Counted from the first letter of the stretch, positions 7,813 to 18,200 are shown. The stretch is 64,000 bases of DNA from Marivirga lumbricoides (GCF_014636295.1 NZ_BMEC01000012.1:62001-126000); one strand, 5' to 3'. The notes: generated by a model not told the origin, from the letters alone. A program made the numbers and translations.

Positions 7813-10731
7813 ATGAAAATTAATCTACTCAAGAAAGTAAGTCTCATTTTTATACTACTAGGTTTTGCCTGGCAAGTGCAGGCGCAAACCACTCAACTTA
7901 AGGGTACTGTTGTAGATGCTAAAACAGGTTCCACCCTGATTGGTGTGAATGTTTTGGTAAAAGGCAAGGTACTGGGAACCACTACGGATTTTGATGGTAA
8001 TTTCGATCTCAAGCTTAATATGGAGCTCCCTATTACTTTACAATTCAGTATGGTAGGCTACACAACTGAGGAAGTAGAAGTAACCAATACGCAGCCTATT
8101 AATATAAAGCTAGAAGAGGAAGTTCTACTAGGCCAGGAAGTGGTTGTATCTGCCTCAAGAGTAGAAGAAAGCATTTTGCAGTCATCAGCTACTATTGAGA
8201 AAATGGACTTAATTTCTATTCAGCAAACTCCTGCTGATAATTATTACAAAAGCATGCAATACTTAAAAGGGGTTGATGTAACTCAAAGTAGTATTAATTT
8301 TCAAATCGTGAACGCCAGAGGCTTTAACTCAACCGGTAATACAAGATTTGTTCAATTAACTGATGGAATGGATACTCAGGCTCCAGCCTTAAACTTCCCT
8401 ATTGGCAACTTAAATGGTCCATCCGAATTAGATGTAGAAAGTGTGGAATTTATTCCAGGAGCGCAATCAGCACTCTATGGACCTAATGCCTTCAACGGCA
8501 TAATGCGTGTTACCAGTAAATCAGCATTTGATTACGAGGGACTTAGTGCTTTTGCAAAAATAGGCGTAAACCATATCGGTGCAGATACCGAAGCAGGTGC
8601 TCCAAGCTCTCCACAACCAATGTATGAAGCTTCTATCAGATATGCTAAGTCTTTCAATAATAGGTTTGCCTTTAAAGTAAATGTAAGTTATATGCGAGCT
8701 GAAGACTGGTATGCAACAGATTATTCATCAGATAGAAATGCTGCCGTAGATCCTGGATATGATAACTATCGCAACCCGGGAAGCGACTTCCCTAACACAA
8801 TGGGAGATGAGGCAGCAATCAACATGTCCATTTTACAGCTCTCAAGTAATTGGCAAACATTAGCCTCACAACTAAGTAGTAATTCACAAATTCAAGGAGT
8901 ACAGAAAGGTGTGCCTGTAACGGATTTTGTTCAAAATGGCTTTTTACCTAACCAGGTAGTTTCCGCATCTCCATATAGAGAGCATGAGTTAATAGATTAT
9001 GGTGCTGAAAACTTAAAAGGAAATATCGGATTATACTATCGACCTACTTCAGATATTGAACTAAGTTACTTATGGAATGCCGGATATGGTACCAGTATAT
9101 ACACGGGAGCACAAAGATACTCTTTGAAAAATTTTGGAATTCAGCAACATAGAATTCAGGCTGAAGGTAATAATTGGTTTGTGAGAGGTTATGCTACTTT
9201 AGAAAATTCAGGAGATTCTTATATAACAGAATTTTATGCCAAGAGAGTATTAGATCTTCAGGTAGCTAATAGTCCCATAGGAGCATTTACTCAAGATGTA
9301 TCTGGTTGGTTGGGAACGTATGCTTATAATTATTTGGCATCCTTACAAAATCAGGGTATAGATCCAAACACTGACTCTCCAGCAGACTTAACACCTGCCA
9401 TGATGCAACAAGCATTTGAATATGCCAGAACAAATACTGAAGATTTTTTCAATATTGATTCTAACTCCCAAGAAGGTCAGCAAATATTATCCGAAGCCCT
9501 AGAGGGGACAGTTCCAGACGGACCAAAATTCAATGATCAATCTCGATTATACCATGCAGAAGGTCAGTATGATTTTAGCGAAAAACTAGGATTCATGGAT
9601 CTATTGGTTGGAGCTAGCTTCAGACAGTATGACTTAAGATCAAATGGAACCATATTTCCGGATAGTGAAGACAACCCTATTACAATCAATGAAATTGGAG
9701 GTTTTGTGCAAGCTTCAAAAAGAGTTCTTGAAGACAAATTAAAGTTAACAGGGTCTATAAGAGCAGATAAAAACGAGAATTTTAATGTGGTAGTAAGCCC
9801 TAGAATCTCTGGAGTTTTTAGTGTAAATAAAAATCATAATTTCCGGGCTTCTTTTCAAACAGGTTTCCGAAATCCGACTACACAAGGACAGTATATCAAC
9901 CTGGATATTATTTCAAGTAGATTGTTAGGAGGCTTACCAGAAAACCTTGAACAATATGAAATAGGAACTAATCCTAATATCTACACTATTGAATCAGTGG
10001 AGCAAATGGCCAACAATTTCTATGCTACTGGAGTTTTGAATACTGAAAATTTAGAAGTTGTTGATAATTTCCAATCTGTAGAACCTGAACAAGTCAAATC
10101 GTTCGAAGCAGGTTATAAAAGTGTAATCAATAATAAGCTACTTTTCGACTTTGTTGGTTATTATAATATTTACAACAACTTTATTGTGCAACAAAGAATG
10201 AGGAGAGCAGCACTCAATGCAGATGGAACACCCAATTATTTTACCTTGTTTAACGGAACTGCCGACAACACTTTCCAAGTATATACTAATGCTGATGAAG
10301 AAATTAGCGCTTATGGATTTGCAGGGGAAGTAAGCTATGCGCTCCCTAATAGGTATAACATTGGTTTTAATTATAACTATAATAAATTAAACACTCAAGA
10401 TGCCAGCGATGATTTTGTATTTGGTTTTAATACCCCTGAGCACAAATTCAATATTAAATTTGGAAACAGAAAGCTAACTGACAATATTGGCTTTAACGTT
10501 GTTTATAGATGGCAGTCAGAATTTGAGTGGGAATCTTCATTTGGAGATGGTACAATACCGGCTTTCGGAACAGCAGATGTGCAAGTAAGTTATAAGCTGC
10601 CTTCTATTAAATCAATGTTGAAATTTGGAGGCTCTAATATCTTTAATAATTATTATATACAAAGCTTTGGAGCTCCCAGAGTTGGAGCAATTTATTATGT
10701 ATCAATCACTTTTGATCAGTTGATGAATTAA
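7813..10731 (+). CDS. TonB-dependent receptor with carboxypeptidase-regulatory domain
   Basis: The 972-residue protein has a signal peptide ending VQAQ at residue 25. A carboxypeptidase-regulatory-like beta-sandwich follows (about 27-110; GVNVLVKGKVLGTTTDFDGNF). The plug domain is at about 125-235 (NARGFNSTGNTRFV, SALYGPNAFNGIM), then a 22-strand-type barrel reaches the C-terminus. It sits in the outer membrane and takes up a ligand powered by TonB. There is no SusD gene next to it, so it is not a classic SusC/D polysaccharide pair, and the substrate cannot be named. Single-gene unit ended by a strong hairpin terminator; the fasciclin gene beyond is convergent. Confidence 0.9.
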   Translation: MKINLLKKVSLIFILLGFAWQVQAQTTQLKGTVVDAKTGSTLIGVNVLVKGKVLGTTTDFDGNFDLKLNMELPITLQFSMVGYTTEEVEVTNTQPINIKLEEEVLLGQEVVVSASRVEESILQSSATIEKMDLISIQQTPADNYYKSMQYLKGVDVTQSSINFQIVNARGFNSTGNTRFVQLTDGMDTQAPALNFPIGNLNGPSELDVESVEFIPGAQSALYGPNAFNGIMRVTSKSAFDYEGLSAFAKIGVNHIGADTEAGAPSSPQPMYEASIRYAKSFNNRFAFKVNVSYMRAEDWYATDYSSDRNAAVDPGYDNYRNPGSDFPNTMGDEAAINMSILQLSSNWQTLASQLSSNSQIQGVQKGVPVTDFVQNGFLPNQVVSASPYREHELIDYGAENLKGNIGLYYRPTSDIELSYLWNAGYGTSIYTGAQRYSLKNFGIQQHRIQAEGNNWFVRGYATLENSGDSYITEFYAKRVLDLQVANSPIGAFTQDVSGWLGTYAYNYLASLQNQGIDPNTDSPADLTPAMMQQAFEYARTNTEDFFNIDSNSQEGQQILSEALEGTVPDGPKFNDQSRLYHAEGQYDFSEKLGFMDLLVGASFRQYDLRSNGTIFPDSEDNPITINEIGGFVQASKRVLEDKLKLTGSIRADKNENFNVVVSPRISGVFSVNKNHNFRASFQTGFRNPTTQGQYINLDIISSRLLGGLPENLEQYEIGTNPNIYTIESVEQMANNFYATGVLNTENLEVVDNFQSVEPEQVKSFEAGYKSVINNKLLFDFVGYYNIYNNFIVQQRMRRAALNADGTPNYFTLFNGTADNTFQVYTNADEEISAYGFAGEVSYALPNRYNIGFNYNYNKLNTQDASDDFVFGFNTPEHKFNIKFGNRKLTDNIGFNVVYRWQSEFEWESSFGDGTIPAFGTADVQVSYKLPSIKSMLKFGGSNIFNNYYIQSFGAPRVGAIYYVSITFDQLMN

Positions 10732-10756
10732 TAAAGACTTTTTTGTTTTGTTTGAA

Positions 10757-10790
10757 GGAATCAGTTTCGTTGGCTGGTTCCTTTTTTTTT
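10757..10790 (+). terminator. Rho-independent terminator of the TonB receptor gene
   Basis: GGAATCAG (10757-10764) pairs with CTGGTTCC (10774-10781), allowing one G-T pair. The stem is followed directly by nine T residues. Confidence 0.85.
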
Positions 10791-11062
10791 GCAATTAATA
10801 CTACTGGTTATTATTGAAGATTACGAATTCCAAAAATTAATCTTTGACTTCACTGACAATACTTGTAGTATAATAAATTTTAAAATAATATGCCAAGGCT
10901 TTGGCTCAATCTAGTCTAAACATTATACTACTTTATTCCTATCCATCTTCTATTCTTAACCCGCTTAATTAGTACAAATATCCAAAAGCACGATCTAGAT
11001 TGAATAATCTCTATTTAATTAGCCTAAACATTATGTCTCAGTAAAATATTGAGATACATAAC

Positions 11063-11096
11063 AAAAAAAGGCGATAATTTGAACAATTATCGCCTT
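11063..11096 (-). terminator. Rho-independent terminator of the fasciclin gene
   Basis: The perfect stem AAGGCGATAATT / AATTATCGCCTT (11068-11096) is followed on the minus strand by a run of T residues. Confidence 0.85.
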
Positions 11097-11119
11097 ACTT
11101 GGATGATATCTAGAAACTA

Positions 11120-12202
11120 TTACTTGGCCAGATTTCTTAAAACTGTGAAATTAGTATCAATAGCGTAACGACCTGTAGCTGCAGGTTTTAAAATACCAGC
11201 TATTGCATGAACCACACCATTATCAGAAACAATATCAGAAGCTCCGGTTATGAATTGTGCCTCTGCGCCTTCAACACCATCAGAATCTAATCCACCTGAA
11301 GGAAGTAAAGTAATCACACCTTCAGCTGCAGTAGGGTTCCCTATTCCTACCTCAAGATCAGCTTTTAATTTAGTTGTTAAAAGCACATGATTTGCAATAA
11401 GTCCATACCATTGTTCAGCCGTATAAGTATCTAAGGTAATTGCTGGTTCGGCATTAGCAAAAACTTCATTAACTGGAGCAAATACTGTTAAATCAAGCTC
11501 TCCATTTGCTAAAATCTCAGTCAAAGGAGTAACTTCATCATCAGTGGCAGCGTATGTATCTGCTTTGTATATCGCTGCTGCCAAAGTGCTGAAATTTGAA
11601 CTTAATAAAATAGTTTGAGAAACTTTTCCCAGGTTAGCACCAATAGTAGCAAAAATTGTAGGCGGTACCAAAATAGTCTCAACTACATGAACAACTCCGT
11701 TGGTAGCCAAGATTTCGTCACCTACAAATTCCACTTCTTGATCAGAACCTCCCTCTTTAACGTTCCCTTCAGCAGTAATTTCATTTTCTTCACCTTGTAA
11801 TGTAGAAAATGAAGTACCAGCTACTAAATCAGCTCTTCTTAAAACGCCTTCTGTATGTACGTGGTAAGCTAATACTGCAGAAATTACATTAGGATTAACT
11901 TGATCTAAGGACTCAACTCCTAAGATTACTCTCAACTTTTCAAAAGCAGCATCATTTGGAGCAAATAGTGTTAAATTATTTCCTTGTAAAACAGATACTA
12001 AATTTGAATTAGCTGTTACGAATGCTTCTAATTGTGTATGATTTTCGCTAGATGCAACAATCTCTAAAATTGTACTGTCTGGTGCTGGATCTCCTCCCTC
12101 ATCCTCATCATCGCAAGAGCTAAGCATTACTGACGACATGGCTAAAAATACTACCGCCATTAGGGTAGAACTAAGTTTTAAAAATAAATTGTTCTTTTTC
12201 AT
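11120..12202 (-). CDS. Fasciclin (FAS1) domain lipoprotein with two domains
   Basis: The 360-residue protein has a lipoprotein signal ending MLSSC at Cys30, followed by an acidic tether (DDEDEGGDP). Two FAS1 domains follow, about residues 43-180 and 185-350. Each shows the H1/H2 motifs: LTLFAPNDAAFEKL plus VVHVVETILVP in the first, LTVFAPVNEVF plus VVHAIAGILKP in the second. FAS1 domains mediate adhesion or matrix contacts. It should be anchored to the outer membrane and may face the surface. Monocistronic, with its own terminator. Specific partner unknown. Confidence 0.9.
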   Translation of the reverse strand: MKKNNLFLKLSSTLMAVVFLAMSSVMLSSCDDEDEGGDPAPDSTILEIVASSENHTQLEAFVTANSNLVSVLQGNNLTLFAPNDAAFEKLRVILGVESLDQVNPNVISAVLAYHVHTEGVLRRADLVAGTSFSTLQGEENEITAEGNVKEGGSDQEVEFVGDEILATNGVVHVVETILVPPTIFATIGANLGKVSQTILLSSNFSTLAAAIYKADTYAATDDEVTPLTEILANGELDLTVFAPVNEVFANAEPAITLDTYTAEQWYGLIANHVLLTTKLKADLEVGIGNPTAAEGVITLLPSGGLDSDGVEGAEAQFITGASDIVSDNGVVHAIAGILKPAATGRYAIDTNFTVLRNLAK

Positions 12203-12423
12203 AGTAGTTTGTTAATTAATTTATGTGAAAATAGGAATTTAAACTGCTTTGTTAAAATATTGTTACGTAATTTATTATGCATAACGACTATTTTTTGCAA
12301 TTTAATTCTGACCTGTATAACAAAAGACACGGCATTTTATTGTAAGGTTGGAAGAGATTGAAATAATACTTATTTACCTAATTTTAATACTTAATTGACA
12401 AGTTACTGACTCCTTGGTAGTTA

Positions 12424-12455
12424 TAAAAAAAAGCCAGAAGATTCTCTCCTGACTT
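12424..12455 (-). terminator. Rho-independent terminator of the PKD surface-protein operon
   Basis: A ten-pair stem (12431-12440 with 12446-12455, two G-T pairs) is followed on the minus strand by seven T residues. It lies 36 bp after the stop of the large gene, so no further coding sequence for a sorting domain can follow. Confidence 0.8.
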
Positions 12456-12490
12456 TTTATTACTCAATAATATTTTCAGTTTCTGCCTGA

Positions 12491-15400
12491 TTATTGATCT
12501 TCTTTACGGATTATTGTTTCGCTTTTATTTCCTTCCAGCACTTCTATAGTTTCCCACTTTCCTTCCGCATTCTGTCTTTGCAAAATATATTTCTTTACCC
12601 CATCTTTCCAACCTTTATAAGCTTTCCAACTTAAACCATATTTCCTGAACTGGTTTTCTTTCTGCAATAAAACATTATTGGAAACTTCACTTTCGGGTGT
12701 AGTAATTGCGCAATCATTGATAATGTTTACCTTATAAGTATATTCATTGCTTTTAGAATCTACTGCTTCGTCAATAAAATACTGCTGATCCCCGCCTACT
12801 TCTGCATAAAACTCAAAAGAACCACCATTTACCGCCCTGAAAATTTCATAATTAGCTATCCTGGTTTTGCCAGCTTCAGGCACACTCCATTCAGTAAAAA
12901 TGGCCCCTTCTTCCAAAACGGATGTAGTTTTGATTGTAGCTACCTGATTTCTGAAAATCAGGTCTGTTACTTCAAACTGAATTACATTGCTTACAGAAAG
13001 AATGGAATTGCCGAAGAATGAGGCTACCTTATATTGATAACTTCCCGGGCAAAGTTCTGTGTTGTCAGCAAAGTTGAGATGGCTAATTGATTCAACGAAA
13101 ACCTCTTCCCATTGATCCTCTTCAATCCGCTTTCTGAAAACTCTGTAATTATCAGCAGGTAAACCCTTATGAGCATTCCAATGCATCTTTTTATCCTGCT
13201 GGTCATTCATTTTTTGCAAATGTAAAGTATTGTAATGCCTGATTTGCGAAATACTTACTGTATCCTCACAAAATGACACTGCCTGGAAAGCATATTCATG
13301 TGACATATCCTGAGGACGACACGTATTATCCTCATAAGCAGTGGTCTTTGCCGGATCTAATTGCTTCATCAGCTCATAACCACCTGTAGTTTTTCTCCAT
13401 ATATTATAATGGGAAATATTGTTATAAGTGTAAGGCTCGAGATCAAAGCTCACTAAATTACTTTCAACCCAAACGCTATTCACTTTTGCTTCCTCATGTT
13501 CCACAGTATCCCTTACTAATATCTTAACCGGATGACTTACTGTTACAGGACAACCCATTTCATTTCTGATGGTGAGTTTTACTTCATAAAGACCAGGTTG
13601 GCTATAAGTATGCTCTACAGCGTCATCTTTACTTTCAGTTCCATCATCAAAATCCCATACATAATCAGGGTTTTGCAGGTTTTTACTGGTGCTTATTCCA
13701 CTTATTTTTACAGGATAACAGTCCCCAGAAACAGTGAGGTCAAAAGCTGGCTCAGGAGTGGGCAATACTTTAATATTTTTGATACTATAGCTCTGCTCAC
13801 AACCATCTTCATTTTTGGCTAGCAATGTTACATTATATACTCCCGGAACGGAATACTCATGCTCCGGATGTTGCTCAGTTGAAATATTACCATCTCCGAA
13901 AAACCATTTCCACTCAACAGCATTTGCAGAGAGATCAGTGAATTTCGCCTTTTCAGGCATACAAATAACTGTTTTTTCTACACTAAATTTAGTTTCCGGA
14001 CCTTTAGTAATAATTAATTGTCGTTTTTTGATCGTATCTGTACAACCAAGTTGGTTGGTTACTACCAACAGTACATCAAACTCTCCTACTGAAGTATAAA
14101 CATGCAAAGGGTTAGGAACAGTTGAGGTTTTTCCATCTCCGAAATCCCAATGATAGGAACTTGCCCCCACCGCTTGGTTCTGGAAAGAAACCTGTACAGG
14201 AACACAGGCTGAAGTGATGGGTTCTTTCAAGGAAAAACCTGCCGTAATTTCCAGCACCTCAATATAATTTTGCATTAGCACAGTATCAGCACAACCTGTA
14301 GCACTTTCCGCAATTAATTTCACACTGTAGATTCCCGGCTGATTATATGTATGTACAGGATTGGCTTCTGTACTTATATTGTCATCACCAAAATCCCAAT
14401 TCCAGCTTACTGCCTGATTGCTTAAAGCAGTAAATTGAATAGTATTGCCTTCGCATATTTTTGCTTTATCAGCTTCGAAGCTTGCACTAAAAATGCTATT
14501 CAGCTTTTCTTTGGAGCTTATTGAACAGCCGGAAGCATTCATTACAGTAAGTTTCACTGGTTTGGTAGGTATTTGAGTGAATACATGCGTTGGGTTTTGA
14601 TCAGTAGAAGTTGAGCCATCTCCAAAATCCCACAACCAGGAAACTGCATTGATACTCTGATCTGAAAAAACCACTTCTACAGGCAAACATGCCTGATCCT
14701 GCTGAAAGCTGAATTCACTGCTTAGCTCATCTACTTTAATATAATCCTTCAGAGTTACAGTAGCACTACAATTACCTTTAAAAGCCGTTAATGTAACAGA
14801 GTAGATACCATGCTCAAATTCAACAGTAGGATTTTCCTGAGTACTCCTGATACCATTTCCAAAATCCCAAAGCCATGCGTCTGCCCCGGAGGACTTGTTA
14901 TTAAATGCTACTTTTAAACTGCCACAACCATTGGTTTTACCCTTTGCAGCAAAATTGGCGATAGGATTAAACACCTTCACTTTTTGAGGTAAGGGAAATA
15001 CATGTTCACAATCGGCAAAATCTGTTGCTATAAGTTTTATCTGATACTCACCCCCTGCGTTAAATTGATAACTGAGATTAGCAGTATTAACCAATTCTCC
15101 ATTACCTAAATCCCATTGAAAGCTTTTGAAGCCCGACAGATTGTGAGTCGCTGTAAAAGTTTCTGTTATACATATTTCAGAGGAATATCTGAAAGCATGC
15201 TCTTCCGTACCAATAAAAATATTCTTAATATTGGTTGCTTCACAATTGCCCTGATTAGAAGCTGACAAACTCACCTGATAAAGACCTGCTCTTTCAAAAT
15301 AGAATTTGTTATCTGTAGTAAGGCTAACCGACTTGTTATTTACTTTCCATTTATAATACGCAAAATCAGGATTATTAGGAATAAAGCTGACCTCAAAAGA

Positions 15401-17758
15401 ATCACACACCACTCTCACCTGATAATCAAAATCAACTAAAGGAGTTTCAATATTCACCGTGATATAATCTTTCACTTCTAAAACACTATCTTCAGGGAAA
15501 CGCGCTTTAAAATCTACAGTATAATTACCTGCTGATTGGTAGAGTTTGCTAAAGCTTCTGTTAGTGCTGGTAGTACCATCAGAAAAAGTCCACTGTACCC
15601 ATTCAGCTTCCGGTGTAGGGTTTATGAAATCAACTTCAAAGGGAGCGGAGCAACTGGAAAATGTGTGCTTATTTAAAGGTCCTTTTACAACATTATCATC
15701 TTCCTCCTCTTCCGGATCAACAATTTCACATCCGGGCCAAGGGTTTTTAACCACTATACCTTTGGATTTACCACAGTTGCCGGCACCTTGTATATAAAGC
15801 GTTACATCCACATCTTTCAATGTAAAAAACGATAACTCAATATTTTCTTTAGTACCCACTAGTGCATCGCTTGCATACCAGTAGGCCTTTTCACCTACCT
15901 TAAGATTCGTATGCATTGCTACTGAAAATAAGCCACAATCTGCTCCTGGTACAACTTCATAAGTGGCCTGAGGTGTTATATCAGGAATTTCTATAATATT
16001 ATAATTTTCTATGGTAGTTCTACATCCATTTTTATTGTTGGTGGTGAGAGATATTGTGTAACTTCCGGGATCTGAATAGTTGTGAACCGGATTTTTATCT
16101 GTTGAAGTATTGCCATCACCAAAATTCCATTCCCAGAAATCATAGCCCATATCTCCATTGAAGAAAACTTCTGTAAAGGTGCAGGATTCGATCACTTCCG
16201 GATCATTTAAAAATATGCCACTATCATAAACAATAACAGGCTCTTCAAATGAATACTCCACTAAACAGCCATATTGATTTGTATAAATAACTGAGGGATA
16301 AAAAACACCGGGATTTGAATATTCAATCTCCGCTCTGGAAGTAGCAAATGTTCTTCCATCTCCTGAATGCCAGGTAACATCAATCGCTTCCTCATTTAAC
16401 AAACTTAATTCCGTTTGCAATGGAAGACATCCGTTCCAGGCAGCTACCTCAACTTCTGATTCTGATTTATATACTGCAATTTTATTATCCAGTACCTGCT
16501 CTATACTACATCCATTTGTGTAATAAGTAATTGCTTTTACAGAAAACTCCCCTGCTTCTTTAAAAGTGTATGTCAATTCTGATCCGGAAAATGTTTTGCC
16601 ACCTATTACCCATTCGAAAGCATTTGCTCCGGATGTATTATTAGTGGCATTGAAGGTAAATGGAGCACATCCTGAGAAACTGGCGTAAGCAATTTGCGGT
16701 GCCTGAACTGATTTAACTTTTACGAATTCGGGAAAATCAACAGTCTGTTGACATCCATTATTTCCCATAAAAACTAATTGCGCACTGTAAGTACCTGCCT
16801 CATCAAACTGCAGGTCGATAGATTTACCTTCAAAAGACCTTCCATCGCTGAGTGTCCATTGAAATTCACCTTCCGCATCTGTTAAGGCCTGTAAAGTAAA
16901 AATTTCTCCTGTACAAACAGAGGTATCAGAAACCTGTAATTCAGGAATTGCTAAATCTTTAACCTCGATAGAATCATTTAAAAGTAGAGTTTGGGAACAA
17001 CCTGTGATGTCTAGCACCCACACAGAAACAGCAAAAACACCCGTAGCGCTATACAGGTGTTCTGGCTGAAGCTCATTACTTTGGGTACCATCTCCAAAAT
17101 CCCATAGCACTTCTTTTGGACTGCCTTCCAAATAAAATTTTACCGCTTCTCCATTAAGGCACTGACCTGTTTTATCTGAAGAAATATGTACCCTGGCGGG
17201 ATCCCTTACTTCTATCACATCCTCTTTTATCGCGACTGCCTCACAAGCTCCCGGACCAGTCACCCTCAATGTGACAGTATACTGACCACCATGAGCATAC
17301 GTATGAAGTGGATTTTCTTCGTCAGACTGGTTTCCATCTCCAAAACTCCATAAATATTCTGCTTCCCCTGAAGATGTATTCTGAAAATGTACTGAAGTAT
17401 TTGCGCAGATTTCAGTAACATCTTGCGTGAAAGACGCTTTCGGGAAGGTGAAAACTTCAATAAAATCTTCCCTGGAATAATTAACTACCTGATTATTGTT
17501 GAGAGTCACAGACAGGCTTACATCAAAAACACCTTTCTCTTCAAATATTATGGTAGGATTGCTCAAACTTGAACGCTGCCCATTGCCAAAAGTCCATTGA
17601 TAGCTTTTTACGTTGGTATTATTAGCTGAAAAATCCACCACTAAGGGCAGACATCCTTTTTCTACAGATGCTTTTATTTGTGCTACCCCTGCATTTGTGA
17701 TGAGAAAACTTAATATTATTGTTAAAAGTGATAATAAATGGTTCTTATTCATCTTCAT
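12491..17758 (-). CDS. Giant PKD/Fn3 repeat surface protein without its own sorting domain
   Basis: The 1755-residue protein has a signal peptide ending GVAQ at about 27. About 17 PKD-type modules follow between residues 28 and 1430; the clearest repeat WDFGDGxxSTxxNPxHxY, others are degenerate (residues ~620-680). An Asp/Glu linker (VDPEEEEDDN) sits near residue 690. Three full fibronectin III-like domains occupy about 1445-1700. A fourth Fn3 domain starts (WKAYKGWKDGVKKYILQRQ) but stops after its fifth strand (ETIIRKEDQ). No type A or B C-terminal sorting domain is present, although this architecture normally carries one. The missing Fn3 strands and a type B sorting domain are encoded by the small gene 4 bp upstream. 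Likely an exported adhesin. Confidence 0.88.
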   Translation of the reverse strand: MKMNKNHLLSLLTIILSFLITNAGVAQIKASVEKGCLPLVVDFSANNTNVKSYQWTFGNGQRSSLSNPTIIFEEKGVFDVSLSVTLNNNQVVNYSREDFIEVFTFPKASFTQDVTEICANTSVHFQNTSSGEAEYLWSFGDGNQSDEENPLHTYAHGGQYTVTLRVTGPGACEAVAIKEDVIEVRDPARVHISSDKTGQCLNGEAVKFYLEGSPKEVLWDFGDGTQSNELQPEHLYSATGVFAVSVWVLDITGCSQTLLLNDSIEVKDLAIPELQVSDTSVCTGEIFTLQALTDAEGEFQWTLSDGRSFEGKSIDLQFDEAGTYSAQLVFMGNNGCQQTVDFPEFVKVKSVQAPQIAYASFSGCAPFTFNATNNTSGANAFEWVIGGKTFSGSELTYTFKEAGEFSVKAITYYTNGCSIEQVLDNKIAVYKSESEVEVAAWNGCLPLQTELSLLNEEAIDVTWHSGDGRTFATSRAEIEYSNPGVFYPSVIYTNQYGCLVEYSFEEPVIVYDSGIFLNDPEVIESCTFTEVFFNGDMGYDFWEWNFGDGNTSTDKNPVHNYSDPGSYTISLTTNNKNGCRTTIENYNIIEIPDITPQATYEVVPGADCGLFSVAMHTNLKVGEKAYWYASDALVGTKENIELSFFTLKDVDVTLYIQGAGNCGKSKGIVVKNPWPGCEIVDPEEEEDDNVVKGPLNKHTFSSCSAPFEVDFINPTPEAEWVQWTFSDGTTSTNRSFSKLYQSAGNYTVDFKARFPEDSVLEVKDYITVNIETPLVDFDYQVRVVCDSFEVSFIPNNPDFAYYKWKVNNKSVSLTTDNKFYFERAGLYQVSLSASNQGNCEATNIKNIFIGTEEHAFRYSSEICITETFTATHNLSGFKSFQWDLGNGELVNTANLSYQFNAGGEYQIKLIATDFADCEHVFPLPQKVKVFNPIANFAAKGKTNGCGSLKVAFNNKSSGADAWLWDFGNGIRSTQENPTVEFEHGIYSVTLTAFKGNCSATVTLKDYIKVDELSSEFSFQQDQACLPVEVVFSDQSINAVSWLWDFGDGSTSTDQNPTHVFTQIPTKPVKLTVMNASGCSISSKEKLNSIFSASFEADKAKICEGNTIQFTALSNQAVSWNWDFGDDNISTEANPVHTYNQPGIYSVKLIAESATGCADTVLMQNYIEVLEITAGFSLKEPITSACVPVQVSFQNQAVGASSYHWDFGDGKTSTVPNPLHVYTSVGEFDVLLVVTNQLGCTDTIKKRQLIITKGPETKFSVEKTVICMPEKAKFTDLSANAVEWKWFFGDGNISTEQHPEHEYSVPGVYNVTLLAKNEDGCEQSYSIKNIKVLPTPEPAFDLTVSGDCYPVKISGISTSKNLQNPDYVWDFDDGTESKDDAVEHTYSQPGLYEVKLTIRNEMGCPVTVSHPVKILVRDTVEHEEAKVNSVWVESNLVSFDLEPYTYNNISHYNIWRKTTGGYELMKQLDPAKTTAYEDNTCRPQDMSHEYAFQAVSFCEDTVSISQIRHYNTLHLQKMNDQQDKKMHWNAHKGLPADNYRVFRKRIEEDQWEEVFVESISHLNFADNTELCPGSYQYKVASFFGNSILSVSNVIQFEVTDLIFRNQVATIKTTSVLEEGAIFTEWSVPEAGKTRIANYEIFRAVNGGSFEFYAEVGGDQQYFIDEAVDSKSNEYTYKVNIINDCAITTPESEVSNNVLLQKENQFRKYGLSWKAYKGWKDGVKKYILQRQNAEGKWETIEVLEGNKSETIIRKEDQ

Positions 17759-17762
17759 AGAT

Positions 17763-18200
17763 TTAAATTATCACTAATACTTTTCCTGATTTCTGTACGC
17801 TTTCATCCTCATGGCTGCGCGCCACTATCTCATACATATAACCTCCTGCAGGCACTTTAGTTCCTTTATAGGTACCATCCCACTTCTCGCTTAAATTATC
17901 AGTATTAAAAACTACTTCTCCGTACCTGTTATAAACTACCAGTTTATACTCTTTTACATTTTCCGCAACAGCTCCAAATTTATCATTTAAACCATCACTA
18001 TTGGGAGTAAAAGCTGTAGGAACTTGTAAGGAAAAGGCTTTGAAGAGTACCACTTCATTGGAAACACTGACAATACTATCATTTGAATGACTAACAGCTA
18101 CAACACGGTATTTAACCCCGCCATCAGTATCTTGTGCCAGCATGCGCATAGGGCTGATGCTCACAATTAAGGCTACGATTAAGATGGAAAACTGCTTCAT
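17763..18200 (-). CDS. Small secreted protein: Fn3 C-terminal half plus T9SS type B sorting domain
   Basis: From the ATG at 18200 (better than 18227, because it begins a clean signal peptide MKQFSILIVALIV...LAQ) the product is 145 residues. The mature part starts with the last two strands of an Fn3-like domain (VKYRVVAVSHSNDS, SVSNEVVLF). It then has the gliding-motility/T9SS type B C-terminal domain: VPTAFTPNSDGLNDKF, VYNRYGEVVF, WDGTYKGTKVPAGGYMYEI, KSGKVLVII. The stop is 4 bp before the giant PKD gene, which ends in the complementary first half of an Fn3 domain. The two look like one adhesin split and permuted into two separately exported chains. Confidence 0.85.
   Translation of the reverse strand: MKQFSILIVALIVSISPMRMLAQDTDGGVKYRVVAVSHSNDSIVSVSNEVVLFKAFSLQVPTAFTPNSDGLNDKFGAVAENVKEYKLVVYNRYGEVVFNTDNLSEKWDGTYKGTKVPAGGYMYEIVARSHEDESVQKSGKVLVII

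Larger units (their letters stand above)
10732..11119. other. Convergent intergenic region with two terminators
   Basis: The 388-bp gap between two converging genes holds one terminator at each end. The AT-rich middle contains a direct repeat CTAAACATTAT at 10916-10926 and 11024-11034 of unknown meaning. No gene was found. Confidence 0.45.

Noticed and set aside
7813-12202. SusC/SusD-type polysaccharide utilisation pair
   Set aside because: The TonB receptor is not followed by a SusD-like gene; the next gene is a fasciclin lipoprotein on the opposite strand with its own terminator.
14100-17400. Regularly spaced similar sequences suggesting a repeat array or CRISPR
   Set aside because: They are the coding repeats of PKD modules (WDFGDG...), with irregular spacing and no identical direct repeats.
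12491-18200. Simple frameshift or assembly break explaining the split adhesin
   Set aside because: The missing C-terminal half lies upstream, not downstream, of the large gene and has its own signal peptide; a terminator follows the large gene. A single base error cannot produce this, only a rearrangement could.
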